Below, piece by piece: positions 11,205 through 22,779 of a stretch of DNA of 64,000 bases. The DNA is from Deroplatys truncata (lineage: Eukaryota > Arthropoda > Insecta > Mantodea > Mantidae), in contig CM060977.1 in the NCBI GenBank assembly GCA_030765065.1, positions 132,746,295 through 132,810,294 of the forward strand, in the 5' to 3' direction. The position numbers and the translations under genes are program-made. The stretch's first letter is position 1; every line of letters begins with the position of its first letter. Below the pieces are notes generated by a model. It was not told the origin of the DNA, did no database searches, and saw only the letters and a program-made list of their open reading frames with translations.

Positions 11205-11606
11205 TGAAAATATCTTAAATATATGATATTTTAATCAAAATCGTTAGAGCCATTTTGGAGAAAATAAAAATTTTAGAAAAATGTCCCATGTAAAGCGTAG
11301 TCTGGGGGTGAAGGGATTATCTTGAAAATCTTCGTATCGCATCTTTGAAAGATACTGAACCTAGATACCAAGTTTGGTATTTATCTGACTTTTCGTTTTT
11401 GAGTTATGCTGTTCACAGACATACAGACACGCACACAGACACACAGACATAGACACATACATATGGACCTTTTTCCAAAAGTGCTTTTTTTGGATTCAGG
11501 GGGGTCTCAAAATATGTATTTCCGGTGAAATCTCGGTATCTAATTTTTGGATAGAACACAATACTTCCCCTATTTACTATACGTAGTAGAGAAAGTAAAA
11601 ATACCC
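11205..11606 (+). mobile_element. Family A element, 3' part
   Basis: Begins at CATGAAAATATCTTAAATAT, passes the CA site (imperfect CA/GACA units 11415-11460) and ends GTAGAGAAAGTAAAAAT. Confidence 0.75.
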
Positions 11607-12046
11607 TTAATCCCTAACTTTATATTTTAATTCCTTATGGAAGAAACTATACTGATTGGCCAATCAGGGCACAAATGTGTGCATTTGATCTATAGGAACT
11701 GAGGAAAGTTATAATACACCTTACAACTTCAACAAAACTATCCCTACGTACATTTCTACCATTTGAGCAATCTGGACAAACGTTTGGGCACTTATGCACG
11801 TAACAATTATAGGTTATTCATGACCTTCAAAAATTGCTATCCTCATTCTTATCTCCTTATAGGAGATAGCAGTAGGTATAAGTATAATAAAGAAAGATAA
11901 GTAACTGCCTATGGGAGTGAAAATGCTATACACAAAAACCACTAGGTAAAGGTGTAATGACCAGGGCCTGGACTTTGATGACCTAAAAATGTTTTAAAAA
12001 TTGCCTAGGAAATGACTCTAAAAGTTTTCAAAATGACACAATACTT
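11607..12046. other. No recognised gene or repeat
   Basis: AT-rich sequence without coding signal or any element recognised elsewhere in the window. Confidence 0.4.
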
Positions 12047-12049
12047 ACA

Positions 12050-13007
12050 AAAAATCTGATGTCTTACACTCACATGACTTTCTCTACTCTTGTACAAACT
12101 ATTTTTACAAACTCTTATTCTCCATCTATTTCATATTAATCGAGATAAACATTTGCAGAAACGATCTTTTGACATGCAAAGAGAATTACATTTTACACAT
12201 AGCGACCAGTTCTAAAAATATTTGACTATCGCTTAAGGCGTACTATGTTCCCCTTGTTTTGTATTTGCAACGGCAATATAAAAATACAGTAGCCTTTGAG
12301 CATAGACATATCTCTTAATAGCTGGTTGCTAGGTGCAGCACCATTCTCTTTGTCACAGATTAATACTCTTTGCATATCCAAGACAAAAAATGAATAATGA
12401 ATTCCCATTTGAGAAAACAAGTATTGAAAAATTTAAGGGAATAACAAGCAATATCTCGAAAATGGTTCACTCAACAAAAAAACGTATATGACATAAATTG
12501 TGTATTTTAACGCGATCTACATTTTTTGTGTAGTAAAATTTTGTGTATCTCTTATGGTTTACCAGTTATGCAAAAGTCGTTCACAATGAAGAATACTTTG
12601 GGAGACATTCCCAGCAAATTCTAGATATACAATTCATTTGCCATAGAATTGTCTTAAACTTGTGGTATTTTATTCAAAATCGTTAGAGCCATTTTTGGGG
12701 AAATTAAAATTTTCGAAAAATGTTCCATGTAAAGCGTAATCTGGGATGGGGGGATTTTCTTAAAATCCCTCGTGTCGCATCTCTGGAAGATACTGAACCT
12801 AAATACCAAGTTTGGTGTTTATCCGACTGTTCGTTTCTGAGTTATGCTGTTCACAGATAGACACACACACACACACACACGGACATGTTTCCAAAAATGC
12901 TTTTTTTTGGATTCAGGGGTTCTCAAAACATGTATTTCCGGTGAAATCTCGGTATCGAATTTTTGGGTGGAACATAATACTTACTGTACGTAGTAGAGAA
13001 AGTAAAA
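12050..13007 (+). mobile_element. Family A element with an internally inverted segment
   Basis: Both ends are present (AAAATCTGATGTCTTACAC and GTAGAGAAAGTAAAAAT). Positions about 12170-12262 read as the reverse complement of the normal order (ATGCAAAGAGAATT ... CTATGTTCCCCTT). A short CA tract is at 12861-12880. The right end is shared with the left end of the next copy. Confidence 0.75.
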
Positions 13008-13817
13008 ATTGATATGTTGCACTCACATGACTTTCTCTACTCTTGTACAAACTATTTTAACCAACGCTAATTCTCCATCTACTTCAAGTTAATCGAGATA
13101 AACATTTCCAGAAACTATATTATTGTTAATTTTCTTGTTGGTACAAGGGGAATATGGTAGGCCTTAAGCGATAGTCAAATCTTTTAAGAGCTGATTGCTA
13201 TGTGGAGCATTTTATTCCCTTTGTATGTCCAGGACATAAAAAAAATAACGAATTTCCATTTGAAAAAAGTATAAGTGTTGGAAAACTCAAATACATAACA
13301 AGGAATATCTCGGAAATGGGTCACTCGACAAAAAAATATATAAAACATAAATTGTGTGTTTTAACGAGATCTACATTTTTTGTGTAGTAAACTTTTGTCT
13401 ATCTCTTACAGTTTACCGGTTATGCGAAAGTCATTCACAATGAAGAGGACTTTTGGGGACATTTCCAGAAAATTCAAGATATGCATTTCATTTAAACATA
13501 TGATATTTTAATCAAAATCGTTAAGGCCATTTTTAAGAAAATCAAAATTTTCGAAAAAATGTTCCATGTAAGGGTAGTCTGAGGTGAGGGATTTACTCAA
13601 GTATCAAGTTTGGTATTTATCTGACTTTTCGTTTTTGAGTTATGTTGTTCACAGACAGACAGACACACACACACACACACGGACATGTTTCCAAAAATGC
13701 TCTATGTGGATTTCGGGTACCTCAAAACACGTATTTCCGGTGAAATCCCGGTATCGAATTTTTGGGTGGAATGCAATGCTTCCCCTACTTACTACATATA
13801 GTAGAGAAAGTAAAAAT
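13005..13817 (+). mobile_element. Family A element in tandem with the preceding copy
   Basis: Starts AAAATTGATATGTTGCAC directly at the end of the previous copy and ends GTAGAGAAAGTAAAAAT. The CA site holds about 9 units (13663-13680). Confidence 0.8.
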
Positions 13818-14483
13818 GACCTAAAACCAAGATTGTTTTAATTTATCAAAATTAGTGTAAAGAAAGTTATGTATTAATTGGGTGTAACTGTTATAGAAGT
13901 TGAGAAAGGTAAGGTATAAGTGTGAGATAACAATCTAGAAAATTAATCACAGAATATATTTGTTCCACGTTCTTGTTAGAAGAAACTTAAGAACATTGTT
14001 TTTGAAACAGCTGTTATAAAACCGTAACATTAATTCCTTTGAGCTCTCAGATTATATAAAACTCATAGTGAATGAAGAGAACTTCACAGCCTATGATACG
14101 ATGCAAGGACAACGACAACGGCAGCCTGACTGTACAAACTCATTAACGCGAAAAAGTTTGGGACATGAATTCATAACTGTAATGATACCTGTTCTCTGAC
14201 AAAAGCCTCCATCCTCGTGAAACCCTATCCAGACTAACCATAAATAGAAATGCGATTTATTTCCAAGAATGCAAATAAAGAATCAGCATTGTTACTCTTA
14301 TTTCTCAGTTCAATAGTGACGTTTGTACACGCAATGTAAATTTAAGAAAATTGCTAAATAAAGATGCAAAGGGCAAGAAGATGACTAAACAATGAGTAAC
14401 ATCGAAAAAAGACCTAGAAATACAAAATGGGATAAAATGACCAAAAATTACACAATAGGTGATATGCATTTTCATAATCGGAC
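13818..14483. other. No recognised gene
   Basis: No coding frame of note and no match to the repeat families named here. Confidence 0.4.
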
Positions 14484-14484
14484 C

Positions 14485-15040
14485 AAGCCAGGTGGCGCCG
14501 CAGTAACGTGCGACTCGTATTCTGGAGGTCCCGGTTTGAATCCAGGCGACCGCCCACTCTAACCCATGGGTTTTTCATGATTTCCCCGGGTCGGCAGGTG
14601 AATGCTGGAAATATTCTGCCACGACTATCTTGACCCTCATTTCCTGCACCGATCATTCCCTTCATTGTCATCTGTTTCAGGGTTGTAGGATCAGGCGACG
14701 GTGTTCGGCGGGTTGCGGCTGGGCGGTGGCTGTGCGCTCTGTGGAAGTTTCATCTTGACATCATCCAGGAACAGCTCGGCTGGAACACCCCTCTGAGTGT
14801 CCCCAGAGGCTTGGTGCCCAATACAGTGGGCTAGAGCAGCATTGTAGGCGTTCAATCTGGAAACAATAGCGACCCCGTCTGTGCTTGCGGCCGTCGTCAT
14901 TCGGATCTGGTCGCCTTTAGGATCTCCCTCCTAGGAGTCACGGAGAAGCACAAGGGGCCGGCTGGCCTACGTGCGATACTCTGCCCCGGTTTCGGGGGCC
15001 CGCTCTTTTCGTCCGTACCTTTACCTTAGCTTCATAATCC
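14485..15040 (+). mobile_element. tRNA-derived SINE (SINE B group)
   Basis: Head with B box GGTTTGAATCC near 14533, then CCCATGGGTTTTTCATGA and GGGTCGGCAGGTGAATGCTG, shared in altered form with the copy at 2323. The GC-rich body ends at TCCGTACCTTTACCTTAG. Confidence 0.6.
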
Positions 15041-15065
15041 GGATCCATGATACGGATTTATGTAC

Positions 15066-15307
15066 ACGTTAGCAATGGTCGAGATCGCGGGTTCAAACCC
15101 GGCGGAGGACGATGGATCTTTTTCGGGCGTAAAAATCCTTAGCCTGGCTTCCTTCGGAAACTGGTGGTGCTGTTAGATTTACAGCACGTAAAAGAACCTC
15201 AAGCCTGATAAAGAGGCCTCTGAGCAAAATGACCGGTCTTTCACGCCCAATATGGAATGGGACGCTAAGGACCACAGCAGTTAAAAGGCGTCCATAAATA
15301 AAACTCA
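15066..15307 (+). mobile_element. tRNA-derived SINE A (A-box side truncated)
   Basis: B box GGGTTCAAACCC near 15089, then GGCGGAGGACGATGG, AAGAACCTCAAGCCTGATAA and the tail GCGTCCATAAATAAAA. The start of the tRNA-like head is missing. Confidence 0.75.
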
Positions 15308-15419
15308 GTTTTTTGTTAGCAATGCCCAGGATGCTACAATTAAAAGATGACATGTCTTCAGACCCTGATAAGATACAATATTAATACGAGGGTACATAAA
15401 AATAATTTAAGCGCATATA

Positions 15420-16348
15420 CACTACGTGATCAAAAGTATCCGGACACCTGGCTGAAAATGACGTACAAGTTCGTGGCGCCCTCCTCGGTAATGCTGGAGT
15501 TCAATATGGTGTTGGCCCACCCTTAGCCTTTGTGACAGCGTACACTCTCGCAGGCATACTTTCAATCAGGTGCTGGAAGGTTTCTTGGGGAATGGCAGCC
15601 CATTCCTCTCAGAGTGCGGAACTGAGGAGAGGTATCGATGTAGGTCCGTGAGGCCTGGAACGAAGTCGGCGTTCCAAAACATCCCAAAGGTGTTCTATAG
15701 GATTCAAGTCAGGACTCCGTGCAGTCCAGTCCATTACAGGGATGTTATTGTCGTGTAACCACTCCGCCACAGCCCGTGCAGTATGAACAGGTGCTCGATC
15801 GCGTTGAAAGATGCAATCGTCATCCCCGAATTGCTCTTCAACAGTGGGAAGCAAGAAGGTGCTTAAAATATCAATGTAGGTCTGCGCTGTGATCGTGCCA
15901 CGCAAAACAACAAGAGGTGCAAGCCCCCTCCAGGAAAAACACGACCACACCATAACACCACCACCTCCGAATTTCACTGTTGGCACTACACAAGCTGGCA
16001 GATGACGTTCGCCGGGCATTCGTCATACACACACCCTGCCATCGGATCGCCACATAGTGTACCGTGATTCGTCACTCCACACAACGTTTTGCCACTGTTC
16101 AATCGTGTAATGTTGACGCTCCTTACACCAAGCTTGGCGTCCTTTGGCATTTTCCTGCCTGATGTGTGGCTTATGAGCAGCTGCTCGACCACGGAGTTCC
16201 ACGGAGCGTCCCATTCTGCTGTTTCACGATGTCTAATGACTACTGAGGTCGCGAATAATGAGTACCAGGCAGTAGGTGGCAGTACAATACACCTAAGATG
16301 AAAAACGTATGTTTGTAGGGGTGTCCGGATACTTTTGATCACATAGTG
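15420..16348 (-). mobile_element. Tc1-like element (family B), internally deleted, minus
   Basis: Flanked by TA on both sides. The ends CACTACGTGATCAAAAGTAT and its partner near 16348 are the inverted terminal repeats. At 929 bp it is about 300 bp shorter than the copy at 47295, the loss falling in the N-terminal helix-turn-helix part of the transposase. Confidence 0.88.
15609..16230 (-). pseudogene. Tc1 family B transposase remnant
   Basis: Minus-strand frames contain NVVWSDESRY (first Asp), [14 protein letters not shown] (second Asp) and [10 protein letters not shown] (Glu, 34 residues later), so DD34E. The DNA-binding N-terminus is deleted and the frame shifts several times around 15990-16090. 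Confidence 0.85.
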
Positions 16349-17039
16349 TACGTATGTCCGGGTTAGTCTTCCCGAAAACCTTTCAAGCTACGTTGACTAT
16401 TCTTTCTACACTGAAAAGCAACGTTCTTCCTAGGCTATAAAATATTCCCTAAATGTTAGTTAGAAAGAGTCTTTCATATTCACTAGGTATAATTTTATTT
16501 GCCCGTTAGTATCAAGGGATTTTTTGGCCCTTTATTGCCAAACCATGGTGGTGATTTATGATATTACAGGCCTAAGGAGTGCATTAAAATGTAAAAACTT
16601 GAAATGTGAATATCTGTTATATGCTCTTGTCACTTAATTACCCATCGGTTTTATGTGATCCAGGGGTGAAGTATGGCCAGGGCGCATCGCTATTGTACTT
16701 CTAAAAACTGCACTTCTTAAAATGGATTTATTAGTGAATCATAATCATGATTATTGCTATAGATAACTAACTTACAGTAACAATATCAGCCATCTATTCT
16801 TACCAATACATAACTGTCTATGTTCAGTTTTCCTGGTTTCAACATAGCCTTTCGACTGAAAGTCGTGTAGGATGCAGGGTGTGTTTATCGGAAGGGGACA
16901 CCTCACCACTGCAACCAGTTTAGTCTATTATGGCTACACCCCCCAGGAGGCAGGGATGAGGTTAAGGAGCCGTAGGAGGTCGCAGGTCCGCAGAGACACG
17001 TAGAAGTCCCTAATATTTCCATTTTGAACATCTGCGCGC
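16349..17039. other. No recognised gene
   Basis: A short block near 16420-16450 (GGCTATAAAATATTC) recurs near 9900-9925, so part of this is another dispersed repeat. No coding evidence. Confidence 0.35.
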
Positions 17040-17388
17040 TAGTAGAGGCGACGCATCCCAGAGAGAGTGACGAAGCAACCTAACGGATTGGACAACGTAC
17101 TCTGGCGCTCACAGGGAGAAATCTTTCCAATGCACAAGCAATAAGGTATCTGCCCGACACCGCAGGATCCCGAAGACACAGAAACGTGAGAGGGAGTGAT
17201 GAAATGAGAGGAAATGGGAGAAAAGAGAAATCATGGTAGAAAACATCACCCCGGCATTCGCCTAGGCAACAGGGGAAAACCACGAAAAACCCCATAGTCA
17301 GAGAGGATAGTCATCGGGAATCGAACCCGGAACCTCCCGAATGCAGGCCACAGAAGTTGCCACCTGATCCTCCCGTTCGGTGACAGTC
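17040..17388 (-). mobile_element. tRNA-derived SINE (SINE B group), minus
   Basis: Read on the minus strand: head TCACCGAACGGGAGGATC, B box GGGTTCGATTCCC, then ATGGGGTTTTTCGTGG and CTAGGCGAATGCCGGG. Confidence 0.6.
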
Positions 17389-17749
17389 GTGTACTTTTGT
17401 TGTTCATCCCCTCCACCAAAGTCAGGCATGTACAAGTATCTTTGAAAGTGGTCCAGCTTGAAAAGAAAGAGGGCAGCATTAATTCGTGCATCTGTGTCTT
17501 ACCTTAATGCTGCGATCGCTATTATAACTGAGCGGCTATAGTACAAAGACAATGGGAGCACAGAAATCTGGAAATTATTTTAGAACGTAGGCCAAGATTA
17601 GTTTGGGGTTTAGGAGCGCAGGAGGGTTTCAGCACACGGCCAAGGCGGCCAGATCTGATGGTGGTGGGCGTAGCGCAGCGGATTCCCTAATGTTTCCAGG
17701 CTGAGGATCTCCCGAACGCCCCTAAGTTCTTTCCTTAAAGCACATCCTC

Positions 17750-17960
17750 CGCAAGCGCCGCACATCTACGACCATCGTGCCAGGCCCTGTGAAAGACGAA
17801 AGGCAATGAAAAGAGTGGAAATGAGGATCAGGAAAATTCGTGGTAGTAGATAATTCACTTCAGCATTCGCCTACCTGAGAAAACTACGAAAAACCCAAAG
17901 TTCAACGGGTGAATCCGGCACCTCCCGAATGCGAGATTGATATCCCGCTCGGTAAGTTAG
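17750..17960 (-). mobile_element. tRNA-derived SINE (SINE B group), minus, diverged
   Basis: Minus strand shows TTACCGAGCGGGATATCA, a damaged B box, GGGTTTTTCGTAGTTTTC and GCGAATGCTGAAGTG. Confidence 0.5.
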
Positions 17961-18104
17961 GCCTAAATTCTAGTACTATACTGTTTATACTTTTTACTAT
18001 AAACCTGAATAACACCTAAATCAGCATCAGTGAGGAAGAAGGTTACAGGATGATTAAAGCCGGCACAATAAAAAAACTAGCATGGATAATTTCCAGTGAT
18101 TGCA

Positions 18105-18150
18105 ATGATGAAGATGATGATGCTGCTGCTGATGATGATGATGATGATAA
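18105..18150 (+). repeat. (GAT)n-(GCT)n trinucleotide repeat
   Basis: GAT and GCT units in a row, translated as an Asp run in an otherwise unsupported small frame. Confidence 0.85.
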
Positions 18151-18293
18151 CAAAACAATGTCGCATTCGTGCTCTGAGTTGCTGTTTTCAATAGTCTTGG
18201 GCATTATTTTTATTAGGATACAGCGTAAGTTAACTCTGGCAAAACGATCTATACCACAAATTACAGACTACCTTACATCCACCTCCCAAAACA

Positions 18294-19185
18294 TGAGGCA
18301 GCGTTTTTAACACTTAAAAAATTTCAGTCTAATTATATAATATAAAATATAATAACAGCCTGCCTTAAAGCAATATGTGTATAATGTAATATAATATATA
18401 AAATTTATGTAACAGTCATTGTATTAATGTTTATATTATTTATACATATATAATAATGTTATGTGAATGTATTATGTAATTTAATAATGTAGGAGCTGTG
18501 AGAATATAGGCCAAAAGTTGCTAACAATGAGGTAACCTTGAGGCAATAATGAATTGGAAAGTTTAATAATGCTACTGGTAATTCTTGGAGCAACAATAAT
18601 GTATTTTTTTTAAAACAGTTTATAAATAGCCAATCAACAACCAGAAAAAGCTTAAGTTAAATAAAAGTATTCTATTGGAGTAGGATTAGCCAATCAGAAA
18701 CTGAAATAGAGCAAATTGTACAAATTCAGAAGCCAGTTGCTTGTAGACAGTGTTCCTAACTGGACGCGAGACGCGTCCTTGAGAAGTTTAATACGTTTCC
18801 AGTGTGAGACAAAAATTAATTACGGCTAGGATATTATAAAGTTTACGTGTTTAAAAAGTGCAAGTAATTAATAAATAATCTCATAGCTCTCTATATAAGT
18901 GAAGTGTTATTTAATCGTGTGAAGGAGTAATAAATGGAGTGAAGTAAAAATTATAATCTGTGTAAGTCTACATTCTCTAGCCGCATCACCCCCTTCAAAG
19001 AGACACATGTTTCTACAAATTAATACTGACGCAGCTGAGGCAAATATAAATATAAATAAATATATATATAATATTCAAAGAAACATTAAAATACAAAGTA
19101 GATTCCTAAACATTGGGGCGAAGGCCACCGGAAACTTTGTATCGCACGTGGTTGCAACTACTTCAAGTTCGGCTCCCCAACAGTT
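18294..19185 (+). repeat. 0.9-kb dispersed repeat, LTR-like, copy 1
   Basis: Nearly the whole stretch matches 27324-28260 in the same orientation: GAGGCAG..TTTTTAACACTT, TGTAGGAGCTGTGAGAATA, TATAAAGTTTACGTGTT, GCGAAGGCCACCGGAAA. A block near TGTAGGAGCTGTGAGA is mirrored about 0.4 kb later by a CTCAYAGCTC block. TG/CA ends, a TATA-like motif and AATAAA motifs suggest a long terminal repeat, but no retrotransposon body accompanies it. Confidence 0.55.
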
Positions 19186-20480
19186 GAACTACAATACTCC
19201 TCCTTTAAAAAAAAAACAAAAAAAAACACTTCAAACTAGCTCTAACCATATTTTCAACCCTTTACATACAAACCTGTAGCTTTTGGTCTGTCTCGATGAT
19301 CGCTAGATGCTTTAGGATTTGGCAAAATTGTAGGCTTCTTTACAACTTTCAAAAACTACTTCGTCTTACCTTCAACCCTTTAAGTTCAAATCTGCATTGT
19401 TTACTTGTCTAGACAAAACTGGAAAACAATCGTGCACTATCAACGTCGTAAGGTAGCTGACGTGGTTCATACCTCCCCTAACGGCAAAGTGAGGAAGGTG
19501 TCATACAGTCTGCATTTCGCCACTCGCTTCCTTACCTAAGATAAAGTTCTTATAGGTAGTCTGCGCGTCGCTTGTGGATGAGCTATGCATTTCCTTCAGT
19601 TATTGCCGGCATAAAGAATAGTTTTGGTGGATATTAAATAATAGATATGAAAGTGAAGTGTATTATGAATTAGTTAATATGATATCAATATAAATTACTA
19701 TCAGGTTAGTGAAGTGACAAGGAAGTGAAGTGTAAATTGAATAACTGTGAATTTGGTATATATTTTATTGCTGAGAAGTTAGGGAAAAAGAGTGAATTGA
19801 TTATAAATCAAAATTTAACTAATTAGGGTATAGAATTACATAAACACCACAAAAGAAATAAAAGACACTATATTTAAATATCTCATAAACAATTAAAGTA
19901 GACAAGGACCAAAAAGATTTAGCAGCAAATTAATTATTATGAATTACTTGTTTATTATAGTGTTAGTTTTGTATTGGAGGTGCTGGATACCAGTACCTAA
20001 GTTGTCGCTTTGTGACGCATATTTAGTTAGTATTTATTTAGATGGTTTAGTTAGGTACCAGTTAGTTATTTTTACTGGCTACCTGTAGAAATGTAATTGT
20101 TGTATATTTATTTTGAGTTAGTAGGTGGTAATTTAAACATTTTATTTTAGTTAATTTTTACTACTACTTTTTTCCATTTTCCTTCTTTTTATTAGTTATA
20201 GTTAATTATCTGTACAATGATAATGTAAGTGTATTGCATTAATAAACTGAAAATTTGTTAATACACGTCCCGGTTTAGGTAACAAGGTGCCGGGATGGAG
20301 TATTACAGATTTTATTTATTTATTTACTTATTCTTCTACCCCTGCATTCGACATTCTCAAGCTGTAACATTCAGTAAGAATTAAATGCTACTTTGCCGTT
20401 TTCAAAATTAGCCTTAACTGTATTTTCCAATTCTTTTCGAACACAGCAGCTTTTACCTATCTGGGCAAAACTTGTTGATT
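19186..20480. other. AT-rich stretch without recognised genes
   Basis: Repetitive-looking GTGAAGTG motifs occur near 19640-19740. No coding or element boundary was recognised. Confidence 0.35.
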
Positions 20481-20617
20481 ATTTCCGAGGTCGAGTGGAT
20501 GTCGAGTGGATAGTGTTTGGCGTTTTAGCCCACAGGTCTCGGATTGATTCCCGGCTGGGGCTTCTAATTAATTAAAATCATTCCTACGCTTCGCAAAGTC
20601 TAGAAGTATGCATATGG

Positions 20618-20775
20618 GACATTCCATTTCATTTATTCATTATCTGTTTACCCTCCTCTTATGTAGGACTTACATCCCCAGGACTTACAAGCGGGTGCCT
20701 GGGGTCAGAGGCCCGTCGAGGAGCAGACACTCATGGATCAGACAGAGCATCCAGGATGGGTGACATTCCATTTCA
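20618..20775 (-). mobile_element. 5'-truncated tRNA-SINE C with 14-bp target duplication
   Basis: The insert 20632-20761 matches the tail half of the SINE at 30701-31079 (TTCATTATCTGTTTACCCTC ... CATCCAGGATGGG). It is flanked by the perfect direct repeat GACATTCCATTTCA at 20618-20631 and 20762-20775. Confidence 0.85.
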
Positions 20776-21600
20776 AATCGTCCGAAATAGAAGGAAAATC
20801 GATGTTGCATTTTTTTAAACGAAATGAAACTTTTTGTATTTGTAGACAAACCCGAAACAGGTCTTTATGCAAACTCTTAAATTTAGAACATCATAGTTTT
20901 GCAATTAAAATTGTTCAAATTTATCGTATCTTCCTAAAATTTCCAACTTCAAGCTGTTATAACTATGAAACCTTTAAATCTAATTATTTAAATCGAGCTT
21001 TAATGAACTTTATTTTCATACTAATAAGTAAACATATCTTATTTTTATTTAAGTGAAGAAATTTAAGATTTTTCAAGTGTAGGTGGTTTCCGATTAAGAA
21101 AAATAATTTTATTATATATGGTAAGATTCCGTAATTTAAACACAGTCAAAAATATATTTTACTGTAATGGTTACTGATAAGGTTTCGTCTAAAATAATTA
21201 AAGAAGTAAAGTACTTTACGCGCTCATGCTCCTCTCGCATGTTTGTTTTGAACTGAAGGTCAAGCAAGCTGCTGTTCCTAAGATTAAACAATGAGAACGC
21301 TTACTAAGAAGTATGATGCATATTACAGTGCTATCTTAGACATTACCTTAACTTGATGAAAGCTTCTTTAGACTTTAATTTTCTTACCTTGATGAAAGAC
21401 TCACAAGAACGTATAACTAACCAAAATATAATTAATAATCACCTGCGCTTAACTCGCAACACTTCTATTAACCTTGCTAGCGCACGGAAAGACTGAAGCT
21501 AAAGGAAATAAAGACGAAGTGCTAGTTTGTATTGTGGCAGGTTGCTGAATCTCGTGCCTTTCTTGCACCAAATGTGTTGTCCTGCTGCAAAGCGCTTGAT
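20776..21600. other. No recognised gene
   Basis: The frame 20733-21056 has no family resemblance and overlaps the SINE fragment. Sequence is AT-rich. Confidence 0.35.
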
Positions 21601-21870
21601 CATCGTGTAGTGGTTACCATGCTAGCCTCTAATTCCCAAGGTCGCGGGTTCAAACCCGGCGGAGGGCGATGGATTTTTTCGGGCGTAAGAGTCCTTAGGA
21701 TGGCTTCCTTTGAAAGGGAAGTAAAGCCGGTGGTGCCGTGTCGTAGATTTACGGCACGTAAAAGAACCTCAAGCCTGATAAAGAGGCCTCTGAGCAAGGT
21801 TACCGGTATTTCACGCCCAATATAGACTGAGACGCTAAGGACCACAACAGTTAAAGAGCGTCCATTAAAA
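21601..21870 (+). mobile_element. tRNA-derived SINE A, full-length head
   Basis: The head reads GTGTAGTGGTTACCATGCTA (A box) and GCGGGTTCAAACCC (B box), as a polymerase III promoter needs. The body AAGAACCTCAAGCCTGATAA and tail GAGCGTCCATTAAAAAAAAA follow. It is the best-preserved plus-strand copy. Confidence 0.85.
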
Positions 21871-22779
21871 AAAAAATCGTGCAACAACCACGTAAATCGC
21901 TGCGTTTATTCACTTTTAGTGTTATAACTACGAACACCCTAACATAACCACTTTACCAACATTGCCGGCTTCTCTTAATGACACTATGGAAAATAAAAAT
22001 CCGGAGACACTTAAAATAAGTAAAAACTGTATATATATTTTTGTGGTTATTATACAAATAATTAATATATGCTGTAATGAAATGCGGACTTTTATCTACA
22101 AAATGAGATGTGGTACAATATTATGAAGTAAGTGGTTCCGGAGCTATGCGCAGTTAAATTGCGGAAAAATGAATTAATACGATACATTTATCGTTCAGTA
22201 ACGTCACAACCCTTGGGTTTTAGATGCTAATATGTATTTGATAAATATGGTTCCTTAGCAGCCCTTATTAATAGGAAAAATTACAACGCAAAAAAAAAAA
22301 AAATGCTAGGTGTTTTGCCGTTCAATTTCACATGGAATGTCCCATACGGGAGTGAATATGAGAGTCTTCATGATATGCTAAAATGATTCTAAAAAGTGTG
22401 ATGTGTTACATTCACGTGACTTCCCTAGACACTCTTCTATAAACTATTCTTACAAAAACTTATTCTTCTATCTGCTTCATGTTAATTGAGATAAACGTTT
22501 GCAGAAATGGTTTCATTATATATGTGTACAAGGGGAATACGGGTATCTGAAGCGGTAACCAAATCTTTAAAGAACGGATCGCTATATTTGGCTTTAAAAT
22601 TCCTTTCATTGCATGTCCACGAGAAACAATTGATGGCTACTTAGCACTTCAAAAAGCACAAAATATTTGAAAATTCAAATCAATAACAACGAATATGTAA
22701 GGAATGGTTAATTTCACAATAGTGTGAGTTTTATTGAGATATACATGCTTTCATGTAGTAAACCTTTGTCATTCTCTTA

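Noticed and set aside
18050..18310. 86-codon frame with an Asp run
   Set aside because: The Asp run comes from a (GAT)n repeat and the remainder shows no family match or splice context.
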